From: Porphyrobacter sp. HT-58-2
Lineage (GTDB): Bacteria > Pseudomonadota > Alphaproteobacteria > Sphingomonadales > Sphingomonadaceae
Length of the DNA stretch: 64,000 nucleotides
NCBI RefSeq assembly: GCF_002952215.1
Contig: NZ_CP022600.1
Coordinates: 2,542,001-2,606,000, forward strand
Reading direction: 5' to 3'
In this document: positions 35,583 through 46,700 of the stretch, one piece after another
Position numbering within the stretch: the first letter of the stretch is position 1
Layout: every line of letters starts with the position of its first letter
The notes under the pieces: model-generated
Database searches by the model: none
What the model was told of the DNA's origin: nothing
What the model saw: only the letters and a program-made list of their open reading frames with translations
Translations under genes and position numbers: made by a program

Positions 35583-35757
35583 GCCGCCGCGTTCTCACCG
35601 ATCATCCGTGATTGATGGAACCTGCGCGTTCGGCATGGGGCCGCGCGCGGAAGTCTGCCTCTTGCCCCGCCAGCCCCGGCAATGGTGCCTGGGAAGCGGA
35701 GAAAGACCCCGGAAAAACCGGTGGCCGGTAGCACAACGAAACAGGACTGGTTCCACT

Positions 35758-37464
<1,707 letters not shown>

Positions 37465-37472
37465 TTTGAGTG

Positions 37473-37494
37473 CGCCCGCCCCTCAAGGCGGGCG
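37473..37494 (+). terminator. GC-rich hairpin just after rpsA
   Basis: CGCCCGCC (37473-37480) pairs with GGCGGGCG (37487-37494) around CCTCAA. No T-run follows. It may protect the 3' end or add to the terminator 80 bases further on. Confidence 0.4.
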
Positions 37495-37572
37495 TCCTCG
37501 GTGAGTCCTTGTTGCCCTACCGCTCCGCTACTTGAGGGCGGAAGGGGAGCAATCAATCTACCGTAAGCTGGT

Positions 37573-37612
37573 AAAGGCCCGTCTGCTCTAACTGAGCAGG
37601 CGGGCCTTTTCC
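37573..37612 (+). terminator. Terminator after rpsA
   Basis: A 16-base stem (37573-37588 with 37594-37609, one G-T) with a 5-base loop and a T-rich end (TTTTCC). It lies 108 bases past the rpsA stop and just before gloB. Confidence 0.85.
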
Positions 37613-37642
37613 TTTGGCGGCGGCGGCTGTAGGGTGCCGGGC

Positions 37643-38398
37643 ATGATCCATGTTCACCAGTTCCCCTGCCTCAGCGACAACTACGGCTATCTCGTCCACG
37701 ACACCGACAGCCATGAAACTGCCGCGATCGACACCCCCGACGGCACCGAATACCTGCGCCAGGCCGAGCTAAAAGGCTGGCGCATCACTCAGATCTGGAA
37801 CACCCACTGGCACCCTGATCACGCGGGCGGCAATGAAGCCATCAAGGCTGCGACCGGCTGCACGATCACAGGCCCGGCGGAAGTCGAAGGCAGGTTCCCG
37901 ATCGACCGGATCGTTGGCCATGGCGACACGGTGATGCTTGGCGAGACGCAAGCCGCGGTGCTCGACGTTTCGGGCCACACCAATGGCCATATCGCCTTCC
38001 ACCTCGCCAGCGCCGGGGTCGCCTTCGTCGGCGATTCGGTGTTCGCGCTGGGCTGCGGGCGGATGTTCGAGGGTGAGCCGAAGCAGTTCTGGACGAGCCT
38101 CAGCCGCATCAAGGCTCTGCCGCCCCAGACGCTGCTTTACTGCGCGCACGAATACACCGCATCGAACGCGAAGTTCGCGCTCCATGCCGATCCTGACAAT
38201 GCCGCCTTGCAGGCCTATGCTGACGAAATCGCCGCCAAGCGCGCTCGGAACGAATGGACGGTGCCGACCACGCTCGAACGCGAGCTTGCCACCAACCCGT
38301 TCCTGCGCGCCGACGATCCGGCGATTATGACGAAATGGGGCGGCGCCGTGCCGCATGAGACCTTCGCAGCGCTTCGGGCGGCCAAGGACAATTTCTAG
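37643..38398 (+). CDS. gloB: Hydroxyacylglutathione hydrolase (glyoxalase II)
   Basis: GloB hydrolyses S-lactoylglutathione in methylglyoxal detoxification. The binuclear metal motif THWHPDHAGG (His55, His57, Asp59, His60), SGHTNGHIAFHL, FVGDSVFALGCGRMFEG and YCAHEYT are all present; 251 residues. A GTG nine bases earlier (37634) is an alternative start. It is the first gene after the rpsA terminator, and a quinone-reductase gene follows by four bases. Confidence 0.94.
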   Translation: MIHVHQFPCLSDNYGYLVHDTDSHETAAIDTPDGTEYLRQAELKGWRITQIWNTHWHPDHAGGNEAIKAATGCTITGPAEVEGRFPIDRIVGHGDTVMLGETQAAVLDVSGHTNGHIAFHLASAGVAFVGDSVFALGCGRMFEGEPKQFWTSLSRIKALPPQTLLYCAHEYTASNAKFALHADPDNAALQAYADEIAAKRARNEWTVPTTLERELATNPFLRADDPAIMTKWGGAVPHETFAALRAAKDNF

Positions 38399-38402
38399 AG
38401 CG

Positions 38403-39382
38403 ATGCAGGCCCTCCGGGTCGAACGTCTGTCGGACGATCTGTCCGGGATGATATTGGCTGACCTGCCGCCGCCTGTTCGGGCGCCCGGCGAGGTGCTGGT
38501 GCAGATGGGCGCGGCTTCGCTCAACTTCCCTGACCTGCTGATGACGCAGGGGGGCTACCAGTTCAAACCCGAACTGCCCTTCACAAGCGGTCTCGAATTC
38601 GCGGGCGAGGTTCTGGAGGCCGATCCTGAAAGCGGCTTTGCACCCGGCGACCGGGTGATGGGCGGCAACAAGACCGGGGCCTTTGCCGAACTAGCAAGCG
38701 TTCCGGCAGGCAAACTTGCTCCGATGCCCAAGGGCATGGATTTCCCGCAGGCGGCGGCCATGGGCGCGGCCTATTCGACTGCTTACACCGGACTGGTCGA
38801 ACTCGGCGGATTGCAGGCTGGCCAATGGGTACTAGTCCACGGCGCGAGCGGCGGCGTTGGTCTTGCTGCTTGCGATCTGGCGCGGGCGCTAGGCGCGCGG
38901 GTGATCGCCACCACCGGCAGCGCCGACAAGGCCGAGCGCATCGCTGCCCTCGCCCAGCCCGACGCAGTGATCCTCGCCGAAGGCCGCTTCCGCGAACAGG
39001 TCGCTGACGTGACCGGCGGCGCTCTGTGCGACATCGTCTTTGATCCCGTCGGCGGAGACGTGTTCGACGAATCGACCCGCTGCGTCGCCTTCGGCGGCAA
39101 GCTGGTGGTGGTGGGCTTCACGAGCGGAAGGATTGCAGACATCTCCACCAACATCCCGCTGATCAAGGGCTTCAGCATCGTCGGCCTGCGCGCCGGCGAA
39201 TACGCCCGCCGCTTTCCCGAGCGGGGCCGTGCCATCAGCGCCGCGATCAACGCTCTGGCCGAAGAAAGCCGCATCACTCCCGCGATCGACCGCACTCTGC
39301 CCCTCTCCCGCTGGCGCGAGGGTTCGAGGCGATGGCGCAGCGCCAGCTGGTGGGTAAAGTGGTGTTCGTGCCGGGCGGCTAG
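38403..39382 (+). pseudogene. NADPH:quinone reductase-like MDR protein with 1-nt frameshift near its 3' end
   Basis: Residues 1-306 read as a complete zinc-free MDR enzyme: GroES-like N-terminal half, nucleotide loop VHGASGGVGLAA, and CDIVFDPVGGD. After the codon for Glu at 39318-39320 the frame breaks: one base is missing at 39321-39322 (GAGGGTTCGAG), and in the other frame the expected end FEAMAQRQLVGKVVFVPGG follows to TAG at 39380-39382. As given, the frame would run on to 39977. The loss is at a G run, so a sequence error is as likely as a real mutation. Intact length would be 326 residues. Confidence 0.88.
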
Positions 39383-39392
39383 GCGCGCCTCT

Positions 39393-39893
39393 TCAATAGA
39401 GGTATTTGTCCTCGCGCACAGTGAAGATCAGATTGTAGCCATTGCCGGGCGTCTTGATCAGCTTGGTCTTCTTCTCGCCTTCGCGCCAGATCAGGGCCAC
39501 GCCCGGCGAAGTCGTATCCAGCACCCCGCCACCGCCATAGCCGATGACGCTGCCGAAGGTGACCTGATCCGTTTCGGGCTCGCCCAGATCAGCGCGAAAC
39601 TGGCGAAGCAGGCGCGCGTGGCAATCGGCATCGCCGTCCTGCGCGGCAAAGATGATGGTGACCAACGCCTTCTTCTCGGTGCGATAACCAATCGGAGCCT
39701 CGCAGCCGGGCAGCACCTCGACCCGCTTCTTCTCAAGCGAGGCCTTGAACGCCTTGACGTCCGCCGATGTGCTCTCGGTCGTGAATTGGCCCCACAGCGC
39801 AATGGGCGCGTGCGTTCCGTCGGTCTTGGCAGCGAGCAATGCCGAAATGCCGAGGGCCGGCATGATCAACCACAGGGCGGAAGGATTTCGCAT
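39393..39893 (-). CDS. Hypothetical secreted protein
   Basis: A 166-residue protein with a likely signal peptide or anchor in the first 21 residues (ending near SALLAA). No family is recognised. Two cysteines (in LPGCEAP and DADCHAR) may form a disulfide. ATG at 39893 is preceded by GGGAGA, which decides the start over an upstream in-frame codon. It is separated from the atp operon upstream by a terminator. Confidence 0.65.
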   Translation of the reverse strand: MRNPSALWLIMPALGISALLAAKTDGTHAPIALWGQFTTESTSADVKAFKASLEKKRVEVLPGCEAPIGYRTEKKALVTIIFAAQDGDADCHARLLRQFRADLGEPETDQVTFGSVIGYGGGGVLDTTSPGVALIWREGEKKTKLIKTPGNGYNLIFTVREDKYLY

Positions 39894-39933
39894 GATTGTC
39901 TCCCGTTCTGCCAACGCATAAACTGCGACGGAC

Positions 39934-39965
39934 AAAAGAAAAAGGGCGGCCTCGCTGGACCGCCC
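39934..39965 (-). terminator. Terminator after the ATP synthase F0 operon
   Basis: On the minus strand GGGCGG...CCGCCC (39944-39949 with 39960-39965), extended by two more pairs, followed by TTTTTCTTTT. It lies 30 bases after the atpF stop. Confidence 0.85.
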
Positions 39966-39994
39966 CCCTCTCCGTAACCGGAAAAATGCGTGGC

Positions 39995-40525
39995 TCAGAG
40001 CGAGGAGATGACCTCGTCGGCGAGCTTCTTGTCGGCCTTCTTGTCATGGGCCTTGACGATCAGCACCTTGGAGGCAGCGGCTGCGGCGGTGACTGCCTTG
40101 GCCTTGACTTCGGCCACGGCAGCACGCTCGGCAGCAGCAATCTTGTCTTCGGCCATGCGCTGGCGGCGGGCGACCATCACTTCGCTGTCCGCCTCGGCCT
40201 TGGCCAGGATCGCATCGGCTTCCTCTCGGGCACCGGCGAGCATCGCTTCGGCGTCCTTTTCGGCACCGGCAATCTTGGCCGCATACTCAGCGCGCAAGGC
40301 TTCGGCTTCCGCGCGCAGGGCCTTGGCCTCGTCCAGCGCCCGGCGGATCTCGGCGATCTTGGCGTCGAGCCCACCGGTGATGATGCCGGGAACCTTCTTC
40401 CAGATGAACACCGCGATCAGCACGGTCATCGCGAGCGCGACCCACTGATAGGAATCCATGCCCAGGACACCCGGTTCGGCGTGGCCATCAGCCCCGCTGG
40501 CGAGCAGCAGCAGAATATCAGCCAT
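39995..40525 (-). CDS. atpF: ATP synthase F0 subunit b
   Basis: One of two stator b-type subunits. 176 residues: one membrane helix at about 28-46, then a long Ala/Glu/Lys-rich coiled coil (AKALRAEAEALRAEYAAKIAGAE). In Alphaproteobacteria a b/b' pair replaces the b homodimer. The start overlaps the end of the b' gene by 8 bases. It is the last gene of the F0 operon; F1 genes are elsewhere. Confidence 0.93.
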   Translation of the reverse strand: MADILLLLASGADGHAEPGVLGMDSYQWVALAMTVLIAVFIWKKVPGIITGGLDAKIAEIRRALDEAKALRAEAEALRAEYAAKIAGAEKDAEAMLAGAREEADAILAKAEADSEVMVARRQRMAEDKIAAAERAAVAEVKAKAVTAAAAASKVLIVKAHDKKADKKLADEVISSL

Positions 40526-41012
40526 GCGCCATCACCTCCTTGACTGCGGCTTCTGCCGCAGCGAGTTCGACTTCGGCCCCGGCGACACGGGCGACGATGT
40601 CACGCGCTGCGTCAGCAGCCACGCCCTCGACTTCAGCCATCGCACTGGCGCGGGCAGCTTCAATCGCGGTTTCGGCTTCCGCAAGCCGAGCATCAAGCCG
40701 GCCCTGCGCATCGGCCAGCTTGGCCGCACTGGCCGCTGCCGCCTTCGCCTTGGCTTCGCCGATGAGCGCCTGAGCCGCAGCCCGGTTTGCATTTTCACGG
40801 GTGCGCCAAGCTGCTTCTTCGCTATCGGCCGCGTCACGGGCAGCCTGAGCCGCGGCAAGGTCGCCCGCGATCTGCTGGTCTCGCAGGTCCACAGTCCCCA
40901 TGATCTTGGGAACCATCCCGAGACCAACGACGAAGAACGTGAGACCGAAGAACACGAGCAGCCAGAACACCTGGCTCGACAGCGTATCGGCGATTTGATC
41001 GATCTGAGGCAT
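40518..41012 (-). CDS. atpF': ATP synthase F0 subunit b'
   Basis: The second stator subunit, 164 residues, with MPQIDQIADTLSSQVFWLLVFF beginning a single membrane helix (about 15-35) and a coiled coil rich in Ala. The N-terminal MPQ.DQ...SQ.FWL pattern is characteristic of alphaproteobacterial b'. Placed between c and b as expected. Confidence 0.93.
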   Translation of the reverse strand: MPQIDQIADTLSSQVFWLLVFFGLTFFVVGLGMVPKIMGTVDLRDQQIAGDLAAAQAARDAADSEEAAWRTRENANRAAAQALIGEAKAKAAAASAAKLADAQGRLDARLAEAETAIEAARASAMAEVEGVAADAARDIVARVAGAEVELAAAEAAVKEVMAHG

Positions 41013-41101
41013 TGTTGACCTTTAGCCGGAAAGCGCCTGTGGAACGGCCATCCGGGCGCTTGGGGCAAACCCAGCAAGCACCCGAAGGGCCGTATGCCGT
41101 C

Positions 41102-41326
41102 TTAGCGGAAGATCAGCAGAACGGCGATCACGAAGGCGAGCAGGCCGAGCAGTTCGGCAGCCGCAAAGCCGATGAACAGGCGGCCCTGCTGGCCGTCGGC
41201 AGCACCCGGATTGCGCAGCGCGCCTTCGAGGAACGAGGCGAACACGTTACCCACGCCGAGCGCGGCGAGACCGGCACCGATCGCCGCGAGACCGGCACCG
41301 AGAAGAGCTGCAGCAGTAGCGTCCAT
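41102..41326 (-). CDS. atpE: ATP synthase F0 subunit c
   Basis: Forms the proton-driven rotor ring. 74 residues, two helices joined by the polar loop [10 protein letters not shown]. The ion-carrying acid is Glu58 in [13 protein letters not shown]. No Na+-binding Gln/Thr signature is obvious, consistent with protons. It lies 64 bases after atpB. Confidence 0.96.
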   Translation of the reverse strand: MDATAAALLGAGLAAIGAGLAALGVGNVFASFLEGALRNPGAADGQQGRLFIGFAAAELLGLLAFVIAVLLIFR

Positions 41327-41390
41327 GATACTAAACTCCTTGATAAAAATCTGTGTGTTGATGAGGGGTGTTAAGAGAGCCTCACAGCCC

Positions 41391-42179
41391 TCAGTGAAGG
41401 TTTTCCGCGTCGTTGATGTAGAGCGAGGTCAGCAGCGCGAAGACATAGGCCTGAATGCCTGCGACAAGAATTTCGAGCGCGCTGATTGCGACCATCAGGA
41501 TGAAGCTCGGAATACCGACCATCACGCCGGTACCAATGCCGCCGCTACCGCCCGCGATCACGAAGCTCGCCAGCACCTTCAGCAACACGTGGCCGGCCAT
41601 CATCGCGACGAAGAGACGCAGCGCGAGGCTGAAGGGACGCACCATGAAGGAAACAAGCTCGATCAGGCTGATAGGCAGCGCCAGAAATGCCGGCGTCCCC
41701 GAGGGCCAGAACAGCGAGAAAAAGTGCAGACCATGCTTCCAGAAACCGACGATCAGGACGATCGAGAAGCTGATGATCGCCAGCACCCCGGTGACGGTGA
41801 AGTGGCTGGTAAAGGTGAAGGCATGCACCCCGGGGATCAGACCGACCGGCACAAGGCCGAGCAGGTTCCCGAACAGGATGAACATGAAAAGCGTAAAGAT
41901 GTAAGGCACATACTTGCGCCCGGCCTTGCCGACATTGGCTTCGAGCAGATCGTCGATGAAGCCGGTCATGCTCTCGACCGCCATCTGCCAGCGCCCCGGC
42001 ACCAGTTCGCGCTTCATACCGCCTGCGACGAACACCCAGACGAGGATGGCGGTCAGAGCCATCCACAGCGCGGAATTGGTGAACGCGATGTTGATCCCGT
42101 CAGCCAGTTGCCAATCGGACCCCAGCAGGGGTTCGATGGTGAACTGCTTCATCGGATCGACCTTGCCTTCTTCGGCTGC
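41391..42179 (-). CDS. atpB: ATP synthase F0 subunit a
   Basis: The membrane half-channel subunit. 262 residues from the GTG at 42179 (giving (V)[18 protein letters not shown]); the ATG at 42152 is an alternative start. Several helices; the essential Arg is in [13 protein letters not shown]. The GTG choice rests on similarity to related subunits that start MAAE...DPM and on GGGGAT upstream. A parS-like palindrome (42201-42216) lies in its leader. Confidence 0.93.
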   Translation of the reverse strand, partial: AAEEGKVDPMKQFTIEPLLGSDWQLADGINIAFTNSALWMALTAILVWVFVAGGMKRELVPGRWQMAVESMTGFIDDLLEANVGKAGRKYVPYIFTLFMFILFGNLLGLVPVGLIPGVHAFTFTSHFTVTGVLAIISFSIVLIVGFWKHGLHFFSLFWPSGTPAFLALPISLIELVSFMVRPFSLALRLFVAMMAGHVLLKVLASFVIAGGSGGIGTGVMVGIPSFILMVAISALEILVAGIQAYVFALLTSLYINDAENLH

Positions 42180-42200
42180 CACGATCGAAAGATCCCCAAA

Positions 42201-42216
42201 TGTTTCACATGAAACA
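42201..42216. promoter_or_regulatory. parS-like site 2
   Basis: The 16 bases match 15 of 16 positions of the ParB-binding consensus TGTTTCACGTGAAACA (A for G at position 9). It lies in the atpI-atpB gap. Confidence 0.7.
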
Positions 42217-42254
42217 CGCCCCAAGAGGGGACCTGAAGGTGGGCAAGCAGGGGT

Positions 42255-42602
42255 CTAACCCTCGCTATCCCGGCCCTGGGCCTCATCTGCGGGGCGCGAA
42301 TTCGCGCTGAGAATAATGCTTCTGAAGGCTGATGCCGTTCCAAGGAACAGCCCCGCCAACAGACCCCAGGGCTGGATCCCGAGCAATGCGTCCACCGCAA
42401 AGCCGATCACCAGGCCGCCGATGATCCCTCCCAGAAGGTTGGCCAGAGCGCGGTTGCCGCTGCGGTAATTCGCATCGACACCCTTCACCTGCGGCCGGTT
42501 GCGCTGTTCTTCACGCTCGCGTGCGGCCTTGAGCCGCGCTTCGAGCGCGTCAATCCGCGCATCCTCGTGAATGGGTTCTCGGGCGGGTTTCTCATCATTC
42601 AT
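42255..42602 (-). CDS. atpI: AtpI/AtpZ-like F0F1 assembly protein
   Basis: A 115-residue protein with an acidic/basic helical N-terminus and two helices (about 60-78 and 82-99), matching the small AtpI/AtpZ family that precedes F0 genes and helps c-ring assembly or Mg uptake. The ATG at 42602 follows GGGGATC; a TTG at 42629 gives a 9-residue longer form. First gene of the F0 operon. Confidence 0.82.
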   Translation of the reverse strand: MNDEKPAREPIHEDARIDALEARLKAAREREEQRNRPQVKGVDANYRSGNRALANLLGGIIGGLVIGFAVDALLGIQPWGLLAGLFLGTASAFRSIILSANSRPADEAQGRDSEG

Positions 42603-43009
42603 GCCATGATCCCCAAAAAGGTTGTTCAAGGCACGCGCGACGAGGTGCCCGCCGAGGGCGCCGCCCCCTTAGAAGGGGGGCACATATGTGTCAACATGGC
42701 CAAAGGCACAGATTGTGCAGGTGCGAACTTGTTTTTCGCAGCCGCATCCGCAGCTGCGTCCTCGGCGAGCTTCAGGCCCTGTGGGCCTGATCGCCTGCGG
42801 GCGGGCGGCCGCCCTTGCGGTCGCTGCGCGCCCGGAACCGGCATCTTCATCGGGTCTTGCGATGGTCCGGCCCGCCAACGGACGGGCCGCCAGGCCGGGG
42901 TCGAAGGCGCAGACGTGCGAAGCACACCTGCAAGGCCGCCCGCAAGTGCGCGAGCCAGAAAGGCTCGAAACGCACCAAGACTATGCCCGCGCAGGCGGGC
43001 GCACAAACC
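42603..43009. other. 407-base intergenic region between ydbL and atpI
   Basis: No convincing gene. From the atpI side: a GGGGG-rich hairpin (42664-42679), the predicted atp promoter, then hairpins CAGGCCC/GGGCCTG (42773-42779 with 42783-42789) and a 12-base palindrome GGGCGGCCGCCC (42803-42814), which may end the ydbH operon. Open frames here have no ribosome site and look like GC-rich noise. Confidence 0.6.
42666..42694 (-). promoter_or_regulatory. Predicted promoter of the ATP synthase F0 operon
   Basis: On the minus strand TTGACA (42689-42694), 17 bases and TAAGGG (42666-42671) followed by GGCGGC. The -35 is perfect to the sigma-70 consensus; the -10 and downstream bases match those before rpsF. 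Confidence 0.55.
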
Positions 43010-43390
43010 TCAGGGACAGCGCGGATCGCGAATCGGAGCATCACCGGTGCGGGTTTTCCAGGTGCCGTCGGGCGCCATGTATTTCTCGCCTGCCACGGTA
43101 GCGGCAATCGCGATGCAGCCGGAGGTGAAGGCGTATTCCTCAGGCGTTGCCTTCTTTTCTACCGCCTTTTGCGAATAGACCGCCTTGCGCTTGATATTGA
43201 TGTCATTGACCAGCCGCTGGAGCGCTGGATCGGCATCGCCGACAATGCCGAGGTAACCATCCGGCTTCTCGCCGACCTTGCCCGCTGCACGCGCGGCCGC
43301 ATAGGCAGGGTCACGCTGCGCCAGCGCCGGAGCGGCGACAAGCGCTGACAAGGCTAGCCCGGCACCTGCGGCGATAAGCAAACTGCGCAT
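43010..43390 (-). CDS. ydbL: YdbL family (DUF1318) periplasmic protein
   Basis: A 126-residue protein with a signal peptide ending AAPALAQ (about residue 24). The RDPAYAAARAAGKVGEKPDGYLGIVGD segment and NIKRKAVYSQKA are typical of YdbL. In E. coli YdbL works with the YdbH-YnbE envelope bridge, probably as a chaperone for YnbE. The second of two tandem ATGs is chosen because GGAGGAAG sits at the right distance. Order ydbH-ynbE-ydbL is the same as in E. coli. Confidence 0.87.
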   Translation of the reverse strand: MRSLLIAAGAGLALSALVAAPALAQRDPAYAAARAAGKVGEKPDGYLGIVGDADPALQRLVNDINIKRKAVYSQKAVEKKATPEEYAFTSGCIAIAATVAGEKYMAPDGTWKTRTGDAPIRDPRCP

Positions 43391-43430
43391 CATTCTTCCT
43401 CCCATCCGACCCGATGCCAGCCTCACCTCT

Positions 43431-43634
43431 TCAGAAGATATCGGCATTTTCATCGATCGTGTTCTTCGCGTCCTCCGCCAGACGCAGGATCACCTCCTGC
43501 TGGATCGTGATGTTGAGCTCGATCACGATCGGCTTGTCGGGGGCGGCGATGTTGATGCATCCCCCAAGACCTGCCGAAAGGATCAAGCCTGCCGCCATCA
43601 CGGCCCGGCGCCTGTTCCTGACGTACCGCTCCAT
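43431..43634 (-). CDS. ynbE: YnbE-like outer-membrane lipoprotein
   Basis: A 67-residue lipoprotein with lipobox LGGC (Cys at about 25) and mature CINIAAPDKPIVIELNITIQQEV, matching YnbE. In E. coli it forms a beta-strand extension of YdbH that reaches the outer membrane for phospholipid transfer. The ATG at 43634 is chosen because it gives a normal lipoprotein signal; an ATG at 43709 overlapping the ydbH stop would give a 25-residue longer N-terminus. Confidence 0.87.
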   Translation of the reverse strand: MERYVRNRRRAVMAAGLILSAGLGGCINIAAPDKPIVIELNITIQQEVILRLAEDAKNTIDENADIF

Positions 43635-43705
43635 GGCTGCTGCCCTTGTCCCGATCATTACCGGGGATGTGGCAGCGCGCCGCAGCGCGGTCAATTCGTG
43701 GTCTG

Positions 43706-46700
43706 TCATGGCTGACTTTCGCTTTCAGGAGGTTGAACGGAATTGCGAGGCACGAGGCGGCCGTTCTCGACCCGGAACCGGTCTTCGAAACTGCCGAGAT
43801 AGTTCACATCCCAGAACGAACGCACCATCGTGGCGAGTTCGTGGAAGTTTTCCGAACGGACATTGATCTTGAACCGGATCGGCAGCTTCGCAAGGCGGCG
43901 GGTGATGAAGTTCTGGCTCGTGCCCTGGCCCTGCCGCACCCCGTCGAAATCGAAATTGGTGATGATCTCGCCTGCAAGGTCGCCGTTGAGGCCGACGCTC
44001 ATCTGCCGGTAATCCAGCGAACGCAGCGCCTGAAAGGCGTAATTGCCCATCGCACCCAGATCCTCGTAGGTCAGCTCGCCGATATAGGCGACATTGCCTC
44101 CCGGCGCGCGGGCGATCAGCACCCCGCCTTCGATCCGGCCATTGCCATTGGCGTCGAACACGACCGGCACGGTGCCGTCGAAGGTGCCGGACGCGCCCAG
44201 ATTGGTGAGTTCCATCTGCGCCACGAAAGTCGCAGCATCCAGCCCGGTGATCTCGAACACATACCGCCGTTCCTCAGGCTGGCTGAAGTCCATTACCAGC
44301 GGCCGCATCCTCAGATCGCCGCCCATGAACGGGAAATGGGCATCCCGCAAAGACAGCAGGGTGCCTTCGCGGACATCGAAGCGCACCATGCCGTCCAGCA
44401 CCTCGATCCCCGGATTGATCGCGGCAATGCGCAAGACCTGATCCGGCGCTGTCGTGAGATTGACGAGATCGGAGAAGGCGACCTTGCCGGACAGGCCGCG
44501 CACCGGGCCGAAGGCGGCCGCAAAATCAAGGCCGTCGCTGGCGAAGGAACCGGAACTGGTGATGCTCTCGCCGCTCCAGTCGATCCGCCCTTCGCCGGTC
44601 AGTGTGCCGTCGGCAAAGGCGATCACGCCCTTGGCAAGCATCGAGAGGTCTTCGGGCTGAAGGTCCCTGTCAAACCTGATCCCCGGCACCTTGAGCCGCG
44701 CGCCCCCTTGCGCGCGATCGAGATCGTGGGTGATCGTGACATCGGCGATCCGGGCGCCAGCGCGCGGCTGACGCAGGCTCGCCTCGGCGGTGATGCGGTT
44801 GTCGGCCAGCGTGAGGGAGGCGCCCTGTGCCTCCAGAGGGTTGAAGCGTGCCTCACCCGTTTCCGGCCGGTCCGACAGGAGGAAGCTGGCCTCCTCCACC
44901 TGCAATGTGCCATCGGCAAACCGCCAGCGCCCCGTCATCGCGTCAAGATCAAACGGCACCGCGCCCAGCCGCGCGCTGGCGCCGTCGAACCGACCCTGCA
45001 CTTCGCCATCAAGGCTGCCGGTGAGGCTGGCGGCGGCAAGGCGCATTTCGTTCGCACCACTGCCGATCCGCGCATCGAGACCATCCAGCGCGAATGGCTG
45101 GGGATAGCGCAGCCGAACGGCGCTGGCGGCCAGCGTTGCGGGGCCATCGGCCATCCGTCCGGCAAGGCTGATCGGGCCGCTGCGCGCCGCCAGTGTCAGC
45201 GTTTCGCCATAAGCGAGCATCGGCCCCGGCCCATCAGGACACAGGGTGAGGCTCTGGCGCGCAAATGAGAGCCCGGACAATTCAAGCCCGGCAAAGCGAA
45301 GCGGCAGGCAGCGCGTTCCGAGGGCGAGACCACGCGCAGGCGTCCAGCTTCCGTCAATCGGGACGACGAGATCGCGCATCGTTCCTCCCGGCAGGTCGCC
45401 GCTCGCCCCCAGCAAACCGTCAAAGGCAAGGCTGCCATCCGCGCCCGCTCGCAATGTCAGCCGCGGGATCGCGAGCCGGTTTGCCCCATGGGCATACTCA
45501 GCCATCACCAGCCGCAGCGCCCAGCCGTCACCCCGTTGCTGTTCCATCCGGCCATTGATGTTCGGCAGACCTTCGCCGCCTGCAAGGATATTGCCCTTGA
45601 GGCCGGTGAGCCCCTCCCGGCCGATCCCGGCGCTGGCCTGCGATATCGCCAGAACCGGAGTGCCGCGGCGGCTGGTCAGGGCGGCTTGGGGCAGAATGAA
45701 GGCGATATTGTCGTCCTTGTGCCGGATCATGGCCTTCGCGCCGAAACGCGCCCCGCCGAGCGCGCGGCCCGTGGCGGTGCGCGCTTTGGCGATGAGCGGG
45801 GACAGCATGGTGCCGCGCGTCCCCTCCGCAGCAGCAGCAAGCGCGGCATCAATCTGCTGCCCCGGTTGCAAGCCCGTGCCGGCGAGTTCGCCCTCCCACT
45901 GACCCTGCGTCAGTCCAGGCGCGCCGCGCCACGCGCCCTCGGCCGACAGGCGCGCAAGGCGGCCCTGCGGCATTGCCGCGTCCATCACTGCGATGTCATG
46001 GGCAACCGCCAGACGATCCCTGGTCCAGCTGACGTCTGCCGTCCCCGAAAGGCTGGCGCCACTTGCCGCGGCAAACGCCGCGCCGCGCCCCTCGATACGC
46101 AGATCGCCCTCGGCAGAGGAGAAATCGCGCGAGAGGCTGAGAACCGTTCCGATATCAGCCCGTGCGAGCCGCGCCCCGCCGCAATCCAGCCCGCCCAGCC
46201 GCATCGGCCCTGCAAGCCGAGGCGCACCGGCCTTGGTGACAAGCTTGCCGAACAAGGTTGCCTTCTCGGCCCGGCAGCTCTGCGTGCCGATCCCCGGCGC
46301 GACCGCCGCCAGCGATCCGGCGAACCCGTCATCGAGCCTGCCCCTCCCCTCAAGCTTGATTCCGACCGGGCCGTAATCGCTTTCCAGCAAGGCGCGGCCA
46401 TCGCGGATCGTCATGTCGATTGCAGGCAGGCTGGGGGGCGCGTCGCTTCCGGTGAACACCAGCGGGTCGAGCGAACCGAGGCTGAAGCTGCCATCGCGAA
46501 AGCGCGCATGAACCCGCGCGCCTTCGATCACCACGCCGCGCACCTCCGGCCCCGACCAGCCCACACCCAGCGAAACCGCGAGGCGTTGTGCGGTGAAATC
46601 GGGCTTTGCCGGATCGCCCACCACCAGATTTGCAATCACCTGCTCGCGCGGGGAGAGGGAAATGATGTCGTAGGTCGCCGCGATGCCGCGCGCGGCGAGA

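Noticed and set aside
38355..39977. Single 540-residue protein covering the quinone reductase and more
   Set aside because: The part after residue 322 or so is the wrong frame following a one-base loss; the correct 3' end is visible in another frame.
42626..43006. 126-residue minus-strand open frame in the ydbL-atpI gap
   Set aside because: No Shine-Dalgarno, no family, starts in the region of hairpins and overlaps the predicted atp promoter. Treated as non-coding.
42603..43009. Possible SRP RNA, tmRNA or RNase P RNA in the largest gap
   Set aside because: None of the conserved cores of these RNAs was found on either strand; the hairpins there are explained better as terminator and promoter-region structure.
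43646..45268. 540-residue open frame antisense to ydbH
   Set aside because: Composition is typical of a shadow frame, and ydbH is supported by its operon partners.
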